A program made the translations under genes and the position numbers. From NCBI GenBank assembly GCA_963854835.1, contig OY978526.1, positions 90,055,846 to 90,119,845 of the forward strand: a stretch of 64,000 nt of DNA, written 5' to 3'. The DNA comes from Megamerina dolium. Taxonomy: Eukaryota; Arthropoda; Insecta; Diptera; Megamerinidae. Under the pieces are notes generated by a model, which had not been told where the DNA came from, made no database searches, and was given only the letters and a program-made list of their open reading frames with translations. Below are positions 9,524-22,050 of the stretch, piece by piece; position 1 is the stretch's first letter; each line of letters begins with the position of its first letter.

Positions 9524-10694
9524 TGTCAGTCCATAAGTTCGTGCGTTATTTTTTCAATAGTTTCACAGTAGGCGCTTTTTGCGTACAAAAATTATTCGTG
9601 GGAGATGAACTATATTTATTTTCTCTGATCTGCATTCAACAAGTGATTTTAATCGCGGATGGAAGTACGCGTTGTTAAAAAATAAAATGGAATTTTCGAA
9701 CGAGTATAAGAGGCATATTTTGTATTTTTTTTTTATAAAAGTGGAAAAAATGCAACAACTGCTGCTGCAGAAATAAACGCAAATCATGGAGAGAATATCG
9801 TGAGTGTAAGGACTGCACAAAGGTGGTTTCCAAATTACGAAGTGGTGATTGTGACGTTGAGTATGCCCCAAGCTCTGGTCATCCTGAGGTCCTTAATTCC
9901 GATGACTTGCTGGAACTCGTGGAAGCTGAGCCAAGTTTGACAGTCGATATGATGGCTGGAAGGTTAAATTCATCATATGGAACAGTTTACAGGCACCTGG
10001 TTCAATTGAGCAAGGTTCCAGAGCTGGGAAAATGGATTACGCATAAACTTTCCGTCGCAAACCTTCAGCATGAGAGGGAATGTGTGTCCTCAGCGTGAAA
10101 ATTAGAGTTTTTTGAACCGTGGTTAGATAAAGATGAAACATCAGAACCAATCCCAGAGTTGGCCTCCTGTTGGTGGGATATGGCTGCTATAATTTATTTT
10201 GATCTACTGGAACCAAACCAGACGATCACAGCTGATTATTATTGCCATCAACTATCCAAACTGAATGGAGTACTTGAAAAAAATCGATCGTATTTATTCA
10301 ATAGATGCAAAGTTTTGTTTCACCACGACAACGTACGACCGCATACCGCAAGACAGACCTTTGGCAAGCTGAACGAGCTCGGATGGCAGCTAATGCCGCA
10401 TCCACCATACTCTCCGGATATTGCACCTTGCGATTATTACCTTTTTCGAGGACTTCGATCCCATTTAAGTAATAAGAACCTTAAAAGAAGCTATAAAAAG
10501 GGATATCGACGCTTATTTTGGCTCCAAGGACAAACAATTTTTTGAGCAGTTAATTAAAAATTTGCCTAAACGTTGAGAAGACATTGTAAATGATGCAGGA
10601 AAATATATTATTGATTAATAAATACTGCAAACTCACTTTTTAATTTATTTTAAAACCACCTAAGAAAAACGCACGAACTTATGGACTAACCTGA
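9524..10694 (+). mobile_element. Mariner element with AGTCCATAAGTTCGTGCG terminal repeats, defective
   Basis: Terminal inverted repeats share AGTCCATAAGTTCGTGCGTT and TA flanks both ends. Plus-strand frames carry transposase pieces: RSGDCDVEYAPSSGHPEV, LNSSYGTVYRHL, then DLLEPNQTITADYYCHQL, LFHHDNVRPHTARQT and LMPHPPYSPDIAPCDYYLF, giving the DDD catalytic landmarks HHDN and PDIAPCDY. Frame breaks near 9823 and 10100 and a deletion between the halves make it inactive. Confidence 0.85.
9823..10545 (+). pseudogene. Mariner transposase pseudogene
   Basis: Two open pieces (9823-10098 and 10159-10545) are separated by an internal deletion and frameshift. The second contains the second and third catalytic Asp regions of a DD34D-type transposase. 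The C-terminus is frameshifted before the right inverted repeat. Confidence 0.75.
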
Positions 10695-13649
10695 TATATA
10701 CGAGCAGTTATATTTGTGGAAAGTTAGTTGGCAATATTTTTTTTTTTTGTGAGGCGCTTTATTGTATATGCATAACTATGTGTAATGTAATTTAGTTAAT
10801 TTTAGGCGCCATAAAGTACCTATAAAATGTAGTTAAATGCAGCGTTTAATAATTAGTCGTATAGTTCACAAAAACACCACTCTGTAAAATATGAACGAAA
10901 AAAATGAGCAATTACTCAAAATTTTCCAACACTACTTATAGGAAGGATAGATAGGAGGCATTTAAGTGAACATTGAACTTATGTGTGTTGCAGCAGAGAT
11001 ATTTACATATGCGCAACATGTTTATACTAAATATAATTACACGAATATTAATATAATTTTTTAATACAAAAAAAAAAAAAACACCAAAATGTGAATGCAG
11101 GAAATTATTTGTAGGTGTAATTATAAGAAAAAAAGCGGAAGAATATCTAATAATAGTACTAAGAAATGAAACATTAAAAAAAGAAACAATTTTTCATCCC
11201 ATGCTATGACATTAGTGTGATCAGATAGTTGTTATAATGTTTATTTATGAAGTGCATTCATATTGCTCAGGGCTCATTACAGATGACAAGTGAATTTTCT
11301 CTCATGAGATGAATACAGGAAATACTCCATTCAAGTACTTAATCTTAAATTTGGTTATTAGTCCATTCGATTTGATTTTAAGCATAATTCATATACACAT
11401 ACACACACACTGGTATTAAGCATTTTGCTTGTGGCATTACGAGTGCAAGACAATATTCAATATTTTTTGGTAAATACTGCACGTAGTACAGATTTTCCAT
11501 TCGTCACGTTTAAAATTGTGTTGTGTGTGTGTGTGTGTGTGTTTTTTTTGTGTTAGGGTATTTGATAATTTTTGTTGTGGTTCAGTTTGTGTATTCATTA
11601 AAGTTGAAAGTGGTTTTTCCTGTAAAAGTAAAAGTGCATTTTCCATACATACATGCACGCATACATACATAGCACGAGTATGTATGAAATGCATGCACTA
11701 CATTTGAACTTGTCTATTGACATTGAATTTTAACGCCTCTTGCTTTTCTTTATTACATACATATTTTTAATATGATTTTTACTTTTCTGAGTATTTTTTT
11801 TTATATTTTCTGTACATATATACATGCATGTATTGTTGAATTTGATTTATGTTGCAACTTTATGTTGTCGTTGCAAGATTTAAAAAGATTGTGCGATTAG
11901 TTTCTAGAAGTGAATCGGTATTACACGTGTTAAGACGTCTATTGTGTAACTCTTGTGCAAACATCAAAGGATATTTGAGATTGTGTTAGAAAGTATTGGT
12001 TATTGTCATTTTAATAAATAATAATTAAATAGTGGATATAATTAAAACAGTGAAAAAGTTGGAATTATATTTCAAATACATAATCGCATACTCGCATTTA
12101 TGTATGTAGTTGAATTTTTGAATAGTTGGAAAAGAGTTTGTTTGGTTTTATATTACAAAATTTTCCAGCAGAAATGCACAAATTTCATTCAGCAGATGAG
12201 CTAAAATTGAGCAAATCAACTTTTTGTGAGTTTAAATAAAAAACAAAGAGGGAACAGGATAGACAGCATCATTGATGCACGGTAACACAATAATGGGGCA
12301 ATTTTGGCCAAAGTGTGACTCCCTTTGTGGGGCGGCCGCATAACTTACCTAACCTAACCTAAATAAAAATTACAGAAAAAAAAAAATTTATAAACTAAAC
12401 CGCTTTAGCAGTGAGATAAGAAAAAAATTTCATAGAAAAAATATAAAAAAATTTCCAAATGAATGATTTGAATTGAATACTTGTATTTCATACACTGCAA
12501 GTAATAATTAATGAGACAATAAAATAACGAGAAATACTATATCGTAATATGGGGTGAAAAAAAAAAAAGCTTGACGCAATTATATGCGTTCAGAAATATG
12601 AAATTTCCACTGAAAAGTTTTATAATCCAAATGAAGGCCTTTACTTTTAAAATTTTTATTTAAATTCAGAGTTTTTAAAGTAGAAATATGATTTGTTTTA
12701 GAAAATCTGCAGAGTTTTTAAGTCATAAAGGGATTTTTTAAGTCATTAAGATATTAAAAAAAATTATTTGAAAAATAGTTTATCACTCGGGAGTGTTTTC
12801 ATTCTTATTAATAATTTTCAATTTGATATTTTTCAACAATTACAAATTGTTTTCATCACCGTGAAATTGAATGTAGAGCAATAGAGAATCATTTTTGGCA
12901 CCTTATAAATTTGCGACTGTGACTAAGGGGCGAGCAAAAGAACTAATTTCTTTCTATGGTTTCAAGATTAGGCAAATTGTTTTACAAAACAATTGTGTAG
13001 GAATCGATATCGAGGAATCTGATACTGAAATCTGTGTGTTTCCCCTGATTAATCACGTTAATTTTATGCCATCGGTAATATGTGACCATAATGAAGGATC
13101 ATTATAATTAATAATATATGCATATGCTTATGTAATTCAAAATTTCTGACGATTCTGTATCTTCAGGTTTTAAAATTTGTTTAAAGAGTGAAATTTTGAA
13201 ATTTTCTTCAAAGATTTTGAATTTTTTCGTTATGAAAGAGAATTCGAAATTTCATTAGGATCCGTATTTGGATATTCGATAGCAGTGCCGTAGCCAGTGG
13301 GAACGAAAAATAATAATATGTAGATATTTAAAAATTATTCTTTAAAATGATTTTCTTATAATTTTTATTTTCATATTATCCCTTGCCAAAATCCTAGCTA
13401 TGCCATTGCTCGATAGTATTGGACAAAGCAGCAGGTTTTCAACTTGGAATTGCTAGTGTTTCATTTTTTTCGGAATTATCTGAGTTGGAGGTGTATTCAG
13501 TATTGTTTCTAAACATACCGTTATAGCAATGCTGTAAAATCAGAAAAACAAAATTATCTTAAATTTAGAATCAACTTGTTTGATATATTTCCCATGTTAA
13601 AAATCTTCCCATTCTATATGTAACGTAATCTTAACTTTGACTAGAAGTA
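10695..13649. other. AT-rich intergenic DNA, (TG)n repeat and a retroposon-like tail
   Basis: No supported gene. (TG)n lies near 11519-11541. At 12262-12362 a GC-richer patch ends in TAACTTACCTAACCTAACC plus A-rich sequence, resembling the tail of a non-LTR retroposon. A short ORF at 12895-13107 has no recognisable similarity. Confidence 0.35.
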
Positions 13650-14814
13650 ACAGGCCATTCAATAAGTCCGTAGGAAAGGTATGATAAAAAATAACAAAAT
13701 TTTGAGAAAACTCAATTATATTATTCAACATAGTTGCCTTCGAGGGCGATACAACGAGTATAACGATTTTCCAACTTTCCGATACCATTTTTATAGTACG
13801 ATTTCTCTTACTCATCAAAGTAGGCATCAGTTTCAGCGATTACTGCATCTTTCCAGAAAGCATTCCTTTGAGTCGCTTGAGCTTAATGTGGAGAATACGG
13901 TGGGTGTGGAAGCAATTCAAAGCCCAATTCATTCAATTTTTCCATCGTTTTCATCGATTTGTGACACGATGCATTGTCTTGGTGAAATAACACGTTTTTC
14001 TTTTGCAAATGGTCGCTTTTGATGGCGGATCCTTTTTGGATATAGTCGATGAATATTATTCCGTTTGCATCCCAAAATACAGACGACATCACCTTACTAT
14101 TGCATCTTTTGGTCGCTTTTGATTCGATTCGTGGGCTGTTGTCCACTCAGCTGGCTGTCTATTGGATTGTGGTGTGGTGTAATGGTGAAGCCATATTTCA
14201 TCCATTGTCACTTATCGACGATAGAATTCCGTTTTATTGCGGATTAACAGCGCCAAACACATCGATACATTGTGGTTTTTGGCCGACTGTTAGCTCAAGC
14301 GGCATCCACTTTGCATAGAGCTTTCGCATATCCAAATGTTCGTATAAAATGGTGAAAACATTACCATCTGATATCATTTCAATGTCAGCTAGCTCGTGCA
14401 CCTTCAAATTACGATCGTTCATAATCAATTTTTTTCATGTTTTCTGGAATAACAGCCCTTTTTGGGCGTCCACTGCGTTCTGCATCGTTTGTACGACCAC
14501 GTTTACATTCAGCATTCCACTTTTCTATCATTTGTCTCGATGGAGCAGAGTCGAGCCGAGATAATGTTTATCAAGACATTGTTCGGTTTCCATTGTATCA
14601 TTAAAAAACAATGCTTTATCAAAACACGAAATTGACTTTTATCCATTTTTTTGTTTCAATAACAAAAGTTGCTTCACACACAAGAACCAATTGACAGATT
14701 GTTGTCAATTTTTAACACGTGTCGTTTGAAGGTTAGAACTCAAGAAAAATCATATGGAAAAAATTCTAGTAACACCATCTATGTGCCATCCTACACACTT
14801 ATTGAATGGCCTGT
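13650..14814 (-). mobile_element. Mariner element with ACAGGCCATTCAATAAG terminal repeats, defective
   Basis: Both ends carry ACAGGCCATTCAATAAG as inverted repeats bordered by TA. The minus strand encodes MDKSQFRVLIKHCFLM near 14642, then DRNLKVHELADIEMISDG, KVMSSVFWDANGIIFIDY, VLFHQDNASCHKSMKTM and FELLPHPPYSPH. Several frameshifts and deletions are present, so the transposase is dead. This family differs from those at 9524 and 36490. Confidence 0.85.
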
Positions 14815-15491
14815 TATAGGTCTATGCTTTTCAAAAGGAGGAAATACACTCGCTACGGGCTTTGTTACTACATAAATGTGTATGAATTGTTAGGTTCAGT
14901 GTCACACATACTGCTGATGCATACGAGTATAGTAAATACTATAGGATTAGCCATGTAAGAATCATCATTGAAACTATAAATTAAGCGATTAACATTGATA
15001 TTTATTGTACAGAGTGGCACAATAAAGAAAACTGTTATAAATTTGGGGTAAATATTCAATAAAATATTAATTCTTTTTCATTTCAACTCCATTTGCATCA
15101 ACTTGTAGTGATACATAGTAGCACTGGCAGTATTAGGTTAATATGTTCTTTTGATATTAAGTATGATATAACCTTGTTGACTGACCATAATACACAATAC
15201 ATCATTTTCAAAATATTTACAAAGAGTTGTTTCTTCTTCTTCTTCTTTTTTTTTTCTTTCTAGTGTTTACTACATAATTTATATATCGCTATTCAACAAA
15301 AATTTAATCACAAATTTTCAACCACTAAACCGTTAACTGAAGATTGAAGTGAATACGAGACAAATCATCATCATTAGTGCTTTATGTTTGTACTTTTCAT
15401 TAAGCATATCCCAAAAGAGTAATTGAGACATCATCATTTAACACAATCACAAACAAATTATTATTTATTTCGTTGTACGCTGAACAATAAG
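14815..15491. other. Intergenic region upstream of DUF745 gene C
   Basis: AT-rich, with a TTC-repeat near 15228-15260. No ORF is supported. It should contain the promoter of the plus-strand gene starting at 15492. Confidence 0.3.
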
Positions 15492-15531
15492 ATGTCTCTT
15501 TTACGTCTAATAACAATACTATTATTATTAG
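15492..15531 (+). CDS. DUF745 protein C, signal-peptide exon (predicted)
   Basis: Forty bases encode thirteen hydrophobic residues and one spare G, followed by donor G|GTAATT. The one-base phase matches the acceptor at 15877. Confidence 0.65.
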
Positions 15532-16835
15532 GTAATTTAAATTTTTACATTGTTTCGCTAGAAATACCACCTTGATCAAAAAGTTCCCGGAATAACCAGC
15601 GTGTGGCGCTCCCATCGTTCCAATTTGAGTTCTGTTTTTTTTTTTGTTAAGTTGGTACATCTGTTGTTGATATTCCCTCTGTACCTTAGCGGGAATATCA
15701 ACAACAGATGTACCAACTTAACAAAAAAAAAAAAAAAAACAGAACTTAAATTAGAACGATGGGAGCGCCACACGGTGGTTATTCCGGGAACTTTTTGATC
15801 TAGGTGTAATGATCATAAATGTATTATTCAATATAATCAATGGGCTCCATGGTTAAATCTATTAATATCTATCCAGATACCATCTGTTTGGCACGTAAAG
15901 TGAAACGTAAGGAAAATTATCGTCTGAGTGTACCGCCACCACCACCACCACCATCATCAACGCCACAACTACAATCACAATCACAACAAATTTCAGCAAG
16001 TCATTCATCTCATATGCCATCATTTCATTATGAGGAGATTAATCATCGCGATGATTATGCACAACCGCAACCACCACCACCACCACCACCATCAGCAACG
16101 TCACAAGTATCATCTCATTATGAGAATGATTATACTTCCTATAATAATCATCGTCAGGCATCAGCTACTGCCACTAGTGGCTTTCTCATCGATAATGGTT
16201 TACGTAGTATAGCGAAGGGTTCGGCTGATCAAGCCAACTCAGCGGTAGTTAGTCAAAATGCCGCTGGCAAACAAGCCGCTTATGTGGCAAAAAGTACGCT
16301 AGCCCAATCTGCGGCACAAGCGGCCGGTACTGCTATTGCTGTACTCAAAGGCAAAGAGGTCCTGCTGCGAAGATTGGAAGAACAAAATCTCGAATCTCAT
16401 ACGGCTATGGAGAATGAGTTGGCACAATTGCAGCAAGCAAAACGTTCTGCCAAAGCGGCTCAATATGCTGCACAGCAAGCCATCAATCATGTCTCCGTGT
16501 TAACCGCTGCACTCAATAATGCACAAGCAGCTTCCGAATTGGCACAGAAGGCTGCCTCAGAAGCGGCCGCCGAATTGGCATCACAAATTGATATGGTTGC
16601 ACAAGCTAAAGCAAAGTTGGAACAGGTTGAGGCGAACGTGTATTCGGCACGTGTCGATTATGAAGAAACAAAAGACGCTGCCGAAAAAGCAACACTTTCG
16701 GCACAAGAAGCACAAATTAATGCCAACGATGCAGCAATTAATGCAAATGTTGAGTTGAACGAATCAGCTTTACATATCCATGATAAGCGTGACACTGCAG
16801 CAGCAGTAGCAGCAGCAGCGTATGTTAAAGTGTAA
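15492..16835 (+). CDS. Secreted DUF745-family protein C with Pro-rich N-terminus (332 aa)
   Basis: Exons 15492..15531 and 15877..16835 join in phase 1. Exon 1 begins MSLLRLITILLLL and the join continues DTICLA, giving a signal peptide that probably ends before RKVKRK. The next 100 residues are low complexity: a PPPPPPP run, Gln/Ser-rich sequence, a second Pro run, and His/Tyr/Asn-rich sequence. Residues ~120-320 are a DUF745 region (LRSIAKGSADQANSAVVSQN, AVLKGKEVLLRRLEEQ, VLTAALNNAQAASELAQKAA, ANVYSARVDYEETKDAAEKA) ending in an Ala-rich tail. It is clearly homologous to proteins A and B but far more diverged and on the opposite strand. The acceptor CTATCCAG|ATACC is inferred from phase and signal-peptide logic; otherwise an ATG at 15840 would give 331 aa without a signal. 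A plausible poly(A) signal AATAAA lies at 17087. Confidence 0.8.
15567..15806. mobile_element. Foldback MITE, near-perfect palindrome
   Basis: Two arms of about 110-115 bp are inverted copies of each other. The left arm reads GATCAAAAAGTTCCCGGAAT to GTTGATATTCCC, the right arm is its reverse complement with only a few substitutions and a longer A-run, and the loop is about 13 nt. TA flanks both ends, as expected for a Tc1/mariner-type MITE. It occupies 240 of the 345 nt of the predicted intron of DUF745 gene C. Confidence 0.85.
15877..16835 (+). CDS. DUF745 protein C, main exon
   Basis: It runs from the predicted acceptor after ATCTATCCAG to TAA at 16833-16835. It encodes the Pro/His-rich N-terminal region and the complete DUF745 domain. 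Confidence 0.85.
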
Positions 16836-17086
16836 TTATTTTCTACATAAATGCTAAATGCACACATAAATATATACATTTATGTATATTTATTGAAATA
16901 ATTTGTTGCTATTATCTAAGACACGAAATGTTCACATATTTGTATACAAGTATTAAGTATATTTATTTTTAAATCATCTCAATACTACTACATGTAAATT
17001 TTGTAAGTAAAACAAAACTATTAATTTTTAGTTGCTCTGATTTTTATTCATAATTATTAAACATTAAACCGCTTCAATTTGCATAA

Positions 17087-17092
17087 AATAAA
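17087..17092 (+). terminator. Candidate poly(A) signal of DUF745 gene C
   Basis: AATAAA lies about 250 nt downstream of the stop codon in otherwise AT-rich non-coding DNA. Confidence 0.4.
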
Positions 17093-17252
17093 AATAGGGT
17101 GCAGTTTTTGACAGCGAAAACTTTGATTTATTTTATGACATCTATAAAAAAATTTTTGGGCCCAACATAAAACCATTCGAGAGCTTGTTTTCTATGAAAA
17201 CAAAAAAAAACTAGATTAACTATCATATAAACGGTATCAGATAATAGAAATA

Positions 17253-18280
17253 TGCGAGGGTGGTCCCAGAACTACCCGACCTAACAAAGAAAACACAACA
17301 AATTTGGGAAAATTGTTCTTTATTTCTCAACATAATCTCATTTCAGCTCTATAAACTTTTCCCGACGATATTCTATGACTTTGATACCATATTTATAGTA
17401 TGAACTGTCTAGCTCATTAAAATAGACATCTACCGCAGACACCACCTTTTCATTGCTTAAAAATCTTCTACCACCAAGAAATTTTTTCAAATTTGAAAAT
17501 AGAAAGTAATCCGAAGGAGCTAAATCTGGCGAATAGCCTCCAACTTATTGATTTTGGGATTGCATTGTGGTGCATTGTCTTGAAGTGAAACAACACTTTC
17601 TTTTTCGCCAAATGTGGCCTTTTTTTTAATTTCATCACTTAAACGCTGCAACAAATTAGCATAATACTTGCCGTTGATTGTTTTTCCTTTTTGAAGATAA
17701 TCAATAAAAATTATCCCAAAGAAACAGACGCCATAAACTGTCTTCGCCTTCTTTGGACACGATTCTCCCCTTACAGTCCACTGTTTGTCTCAGGTGTGAA
17801 GTGGTGGACCCATGTCTCATCCATGGTTACGAATCGACGTAAAAACTCGGCTTTATTACTGTGAAACATCGCCAAACGCGGCACCCATCTTGCACACAGC
17901 TTTTTCATCTCCAATTTTTCGATCAATATACGATTTATAGCACTTTTTCAAATGCCTGTAATTTCACCTAGCTCACGCACCTTCAGCCGGCGATCATCCA
18001 ATACTATTTTGTGGTTTTTCTTAACCGTTTTTGACGTGGCCACCTCAATTGGTCGACCACTACGGTGTTCATCTTGGCAGCTCGTATGACCTCGTTTAAA
18101 CTCTGCCACCCAATATTTTATGGTCGTAAACTAAGGAACAGACTCCCCCAGAGTAGAATCTAGTTCGGTTTTAATATCCGTCGGACTGAGACCTTTTAAA
18201 TGAAAGTATTGAATTACATAACGGTGACCAATTTTTTCCATGTTTACAAATTCACTGAGGTCGTTTACTTCCGATGGCTC

Positions 18281-18311
<31 letters not shown>

Positions 18312-18410
18312 AACGTGGTGCCTTGAAACTACTTTTCACCAAAGTAATATTTTTCAAATTACTGCCGCCATCTATATGTCAGGTCGGGTAGCTCTGGGAC
18401 CGCCCTCATA
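17253..18410 (-). mobile_element. Mariner element with GGTCCCAGARCTACCCGACC repeats, copy 1
   Basis: TA-flanked ends carry GGTGGTCCCAGAACTACC on the left and its inverted counterpart on the right. The minus strand shows MEKIGHRYVIQYFHLKGLSP near 18240 and later transposase blocks (LCARWVPR, FVTMDETWVHHFTPET). A poly-A run of about 25 nt near 18280 and several stops and deletions inactivate it. The better copy is at 36490. Confidence 0.85.
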
Positions 18411-21400
18411 TATACTACTTTTAAAAAAATCTGACGTCATACTCAAAATAATTATATTTTAAAGATTTCTTTTGAACTTTTTAACTCATGTGGGACTTTC
18501 TATTGATCCGAAATACATCATAAAATAAACCCGAGTCCATATTCCATGAGAAGTGTGCATATATGAATTCAAAGAGTTCCGACACAAACACTAAAGAGAA
18601 TTGAAAGAATTGAAAATTGGTATATAAATTGCCAACACTACGCAACACAGCGTTGTGTTCCATCACTGGCAGCTATCTGATGACTTACGACGATTACCTG
18701 CACGAGAACAAAAAATATGCTGAAAGTCAAACACAACAAGATGTTCTGGCCAAGCAATTCTGACTTCCGGACACCCGAAGAGCACTCTTGCATCACATCC
18801 TGCACCTCCACGAAGCACTAGAAACGACTTGACTCTGTATAACGAAGACATTAGTGGGCTGACGAATAATATTGGACCCACAATGCATGTACCGTCGCCA
18901 TCAAGTAGTTAGGCTGACTTTGAAATCATAAATTGCTTTGCATACGTACAAAGCATTATGTTCATAAACGTCAGAAATAAACTATCGATAAGCATCGATA
19001 AAATAAGGAGTGCATCACACACAAAAATGACACAATGTCATATGACAATGTATACTGATGCGTTTTGAGTAATGCAGTTAAAATGTATCGCAACTTTGCA
19101 GCTATACATTTTCGAAGTCAACCTCACATCCGACCAGTACGAAAATATTTCTTAGCGTAAGACCACCACCTGTAGCTAGCATAGAAATATCGTTGCCTCC
19201 CCCTACTTGTCAAGAGCCAATGACAACAAAAGAAAATTCATGATTATATTATATTATAAATAAAAACACAATTTTTTTTTTTAATTGTTATGCAAATAAT
19301 TTTTGTAGATTTTGTTGTTGTTGTTTATTGAAGAATTTAAATATTTATTATATATGTATATTTTGTTTTATTTATTCTCTTTTCATCATACAAATCATAT
19401 GTCATACTCGTATAACTTAATAAATAAAATACACAAGTCGATTCGATTTTCATTTCATTCACTAAAATTTTAATTTGCTTCTTCTTCTTCTTCTTCTTTT
19501 GGTTTTCCCTTTACATACATATATGTAAGATTATCTTTTTTTTTAGGGAATAAAAAATGTAAAATTCCTTAAAAATATACATGCTCCAATGGCACGCATA
19601 TATTTGAATGGCTGCCAAAAAACAAAAACCAAACAAAAAGAAAATTTTTTTAAATAATGTTTTTGAATTTTCCTTGACTTGGTTAATGTGTGTTGTATGT
19701 AGTTGATTTTTTTTTTTGTATTTTTTTTTATCATAATTTTGCATCTAACATATGTTGTTATGAGTAGCTACTTATGTGTGTGTGTGTATGTGTATATATT
19801 TCTTGTGTGGATAGTGGTTTTACTTAATCGTGATCAATCGGTTTTGATTGTTTAAATCAACATATCAAAAAAAAAAAATAATAATTATAGAATTTCAAAT
19901 ATAAAAACAATTACAATTACACTTAAAATACAATACATATGATTAAAAGTAAATGATTACAATGATATCGGATTAGTCGGAAAAATGTGAATAAAATCGA
20001 CTTTTTCGTATTAGGGAGAAAGACAGAAAAAAAATTGCCAACCAGTAGAAAATATATAGGATTATTTTAAGCCATAGCAGAAGCAGAATGGTTGTGTATT
20101 TGTTGTTGTTGTTGTTTTGGAGCCTCGAGTTTTGCGACCACAACCAAATCAATCACTGATGAATGTGTTTATATACACATTTGGGGCCTTGTTTCATCAA
20201 CCTCATTTTACACTTTGCAAATATGCAATTCGACTTTTTAAAACCTCAATAATTAGCTTATTGTAAATATGAAGCTGTTAGCTGTTTGAAGCTAACATGT
20301 GTAGGCATATAAAATAAATCACTGGATTTTAATGAAATTTCGTATATTGAATATTGGATTTTTATATATTTTTAAATAACAAAAATATCATTTAGTCTAG
20401 TTTTATGCAAAAAAAAAAAAGTTGACTAAAACAAATTAGTAGAGTCATAGGCATAGGCATTAGAAATTAGCTGCAGAGAGTTGGTTTTTTTGTTAATAAT
20501 ACAACAACAAAATACTCTTTTTTTGCCCCTTTTTTCTATTAAATTAAATATTCTGTCGTTTAGCTTCCACCATCATCGCATAAAATGAATCCTATATGTT
20601 TCTCCTGCTGAGACGGACGGGACGGCACGCATGCGTTCACCGGCCAGTGCATTCAGATTTAGATATAGCTTAGATTATAAATTAAAATTAATTGCAAACA
20701 ATACAAAAATACATATTTTAAATACAATATTACCACATTTAATATTAGTAAATAAATCAAAATAAATATAAATAGTGTATATTAGAGCGCGTGTAAAAAT
20801 TTTTTCGATTGTGATGATTTCGTTTGTTGTCTGGTTTTACTTTTTTTTTTTTTGCAAAAATATATTAATTTACGTGTACATTGTTGCTTGCTTAAAAATT
20901 ATAATTTCTCAAGTGTGTGTGTGTGTGGGTGTGTATATATGTGCATAATACATATACGATGCTTAACATAAAAATATATATAAATTTTATATTTATATGT
21001 ATGTGTATGTATAACTATTATATGCTTTTCAAAATATATTTACAATACTCTAAAAAAAAATGAATAATTAAGAATTATGTATTCCTACCATTTCCTGCTT
21101 TCTTTTTTTCTACTATTCTCATTACATCTTCTTTCTTCATTTTGTATTATTAATTAACTACAAAATATAATTAAAACAATAATTATGGACATGTGAATGA
21201 AAGCATAGCAATAGCAATATTTAATTAGTAAGAGATGTGTGTGTATATATATCATAATCATCATCATCATCATCATCATCGTCATAATCATAATCATTGC
21301 AACATTTTCAAATGTTTATCATAATAAATATCTATATATGCATGTGTATAAATTTTAATAATAATAATAATAATAATTAAATTATGATTTCTTTCACTGT

Positions 21401-21876
21401 TTAGCTTTTTTTTATAATTTCTTAATTTTTTTTTTTTTTGCTTAGTTTTATCAATAAAAGCTTAATTAATTAATAATTTAAAACATCAAAAACGAAAAAA
21501 AAAAACACAAAAATTGAAATAAAAATATTATATATGAATACTGACGTCTCCAATTATCATAATATCAACATTCTCATTTTTTTTTTAATTTTCTCTTAAT
21601 TCTCATTACATTGTCCTCATCGTTTACATACATTTGTGTAAAACCATCATTTGTTCTTCATCAAATTATAACTATTAATATGTATGTATTTATTTATTTA
21701 TTTATTATTATTATTAAGCATAATTCTCATTTCATTTCATTTTCTCTAACATTCGACTACAAAACTACATGCTTGTTAGTGTATATGTATACATGTGTAT
21801 GTATGTATGTATGTATATATGTATTGAAGTGTATTTGTGTATTTGCAATAACTATGCTTTTTTGAGTACTTAGTTT
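18411..21876. other. Region 3' of trx: likely trx 3' UTR plus intergenic DNA
   Basis: Very AT-rich with (CAT)n at 21250-21290, (TAA)n near 21355-21376, TTTA runs near 21688-21710 and (GT)n near 20914. Several TTTATT hexamers could serve as minus-strand poly(A) signals, so the trx 3' end cannot be fixed. A GC-richer patch at 20570-20660 stands out. No coding region is supported; ORFs at 18481-18881 lack recognisable similarity. Confidence 0.4.
21250..21290. repeat. (CAT)n microsatellite 3' of trx
   Basis: ATC/CAT repeats with single-base interruptions, likely within or just beyond the trx 3' UTR. Confidence 0.8.
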
Positions 21877-22050
21877 TCAATTTAAGTACTTTCGACATTT
21901 TTTCGATCCGCAGGAACAAGGTATTTTCTCATCTTCAAATGGAAATTTGTAATCATACGTCAATTCTTCGCCTTGTACAATGCGTCGTAGCGCAAATATG
22001 ATAATGTGTTTATGTCCGAGTATATCGACAACTTTCGAGTAGCAATTGGG
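21877..22050 (-). CDS. trx: trx coding exon 8 (SET end, post-SET, stop)
   Basis: The acceptor is AAATTTTTTAG|CCCAATTGC, phase 0. It encodes PNCYSKVVDILGHKHIIIF, IVQGEELTYDYKFPF and the post-SET CSCGSKKCRKYLN, followed by TGA at 21877-21879. The short exon is separated from exon 7 by a 2-kb intron full of repeats. Confidence 0.95.
   Translation of the reverse strand, partial: PNCYSKVVDILGHKHIIIFALRRIVQGEELTYDYKFPFEDEKIPCSCGSKKCRKYLN

Noticed and set aside
12895..13107. 70-aa ORF
   Set aside because: No recognisable similarity, no splice or start context, and isolated in AT-rich DNA next to transposons.
15601..15798. Two near-identical 65-aa ORFs on opposite strands
   Set aside because: Both come from the arms of the palindromic MITE and start at the same arm sequence; they are a structural artefact, not a gene.
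18481..18881. Overlapping minus-strand ORFs of 61 and 72 aa
   Set aside because: Could be eroded retroelement sequence, but no motif supports any family.
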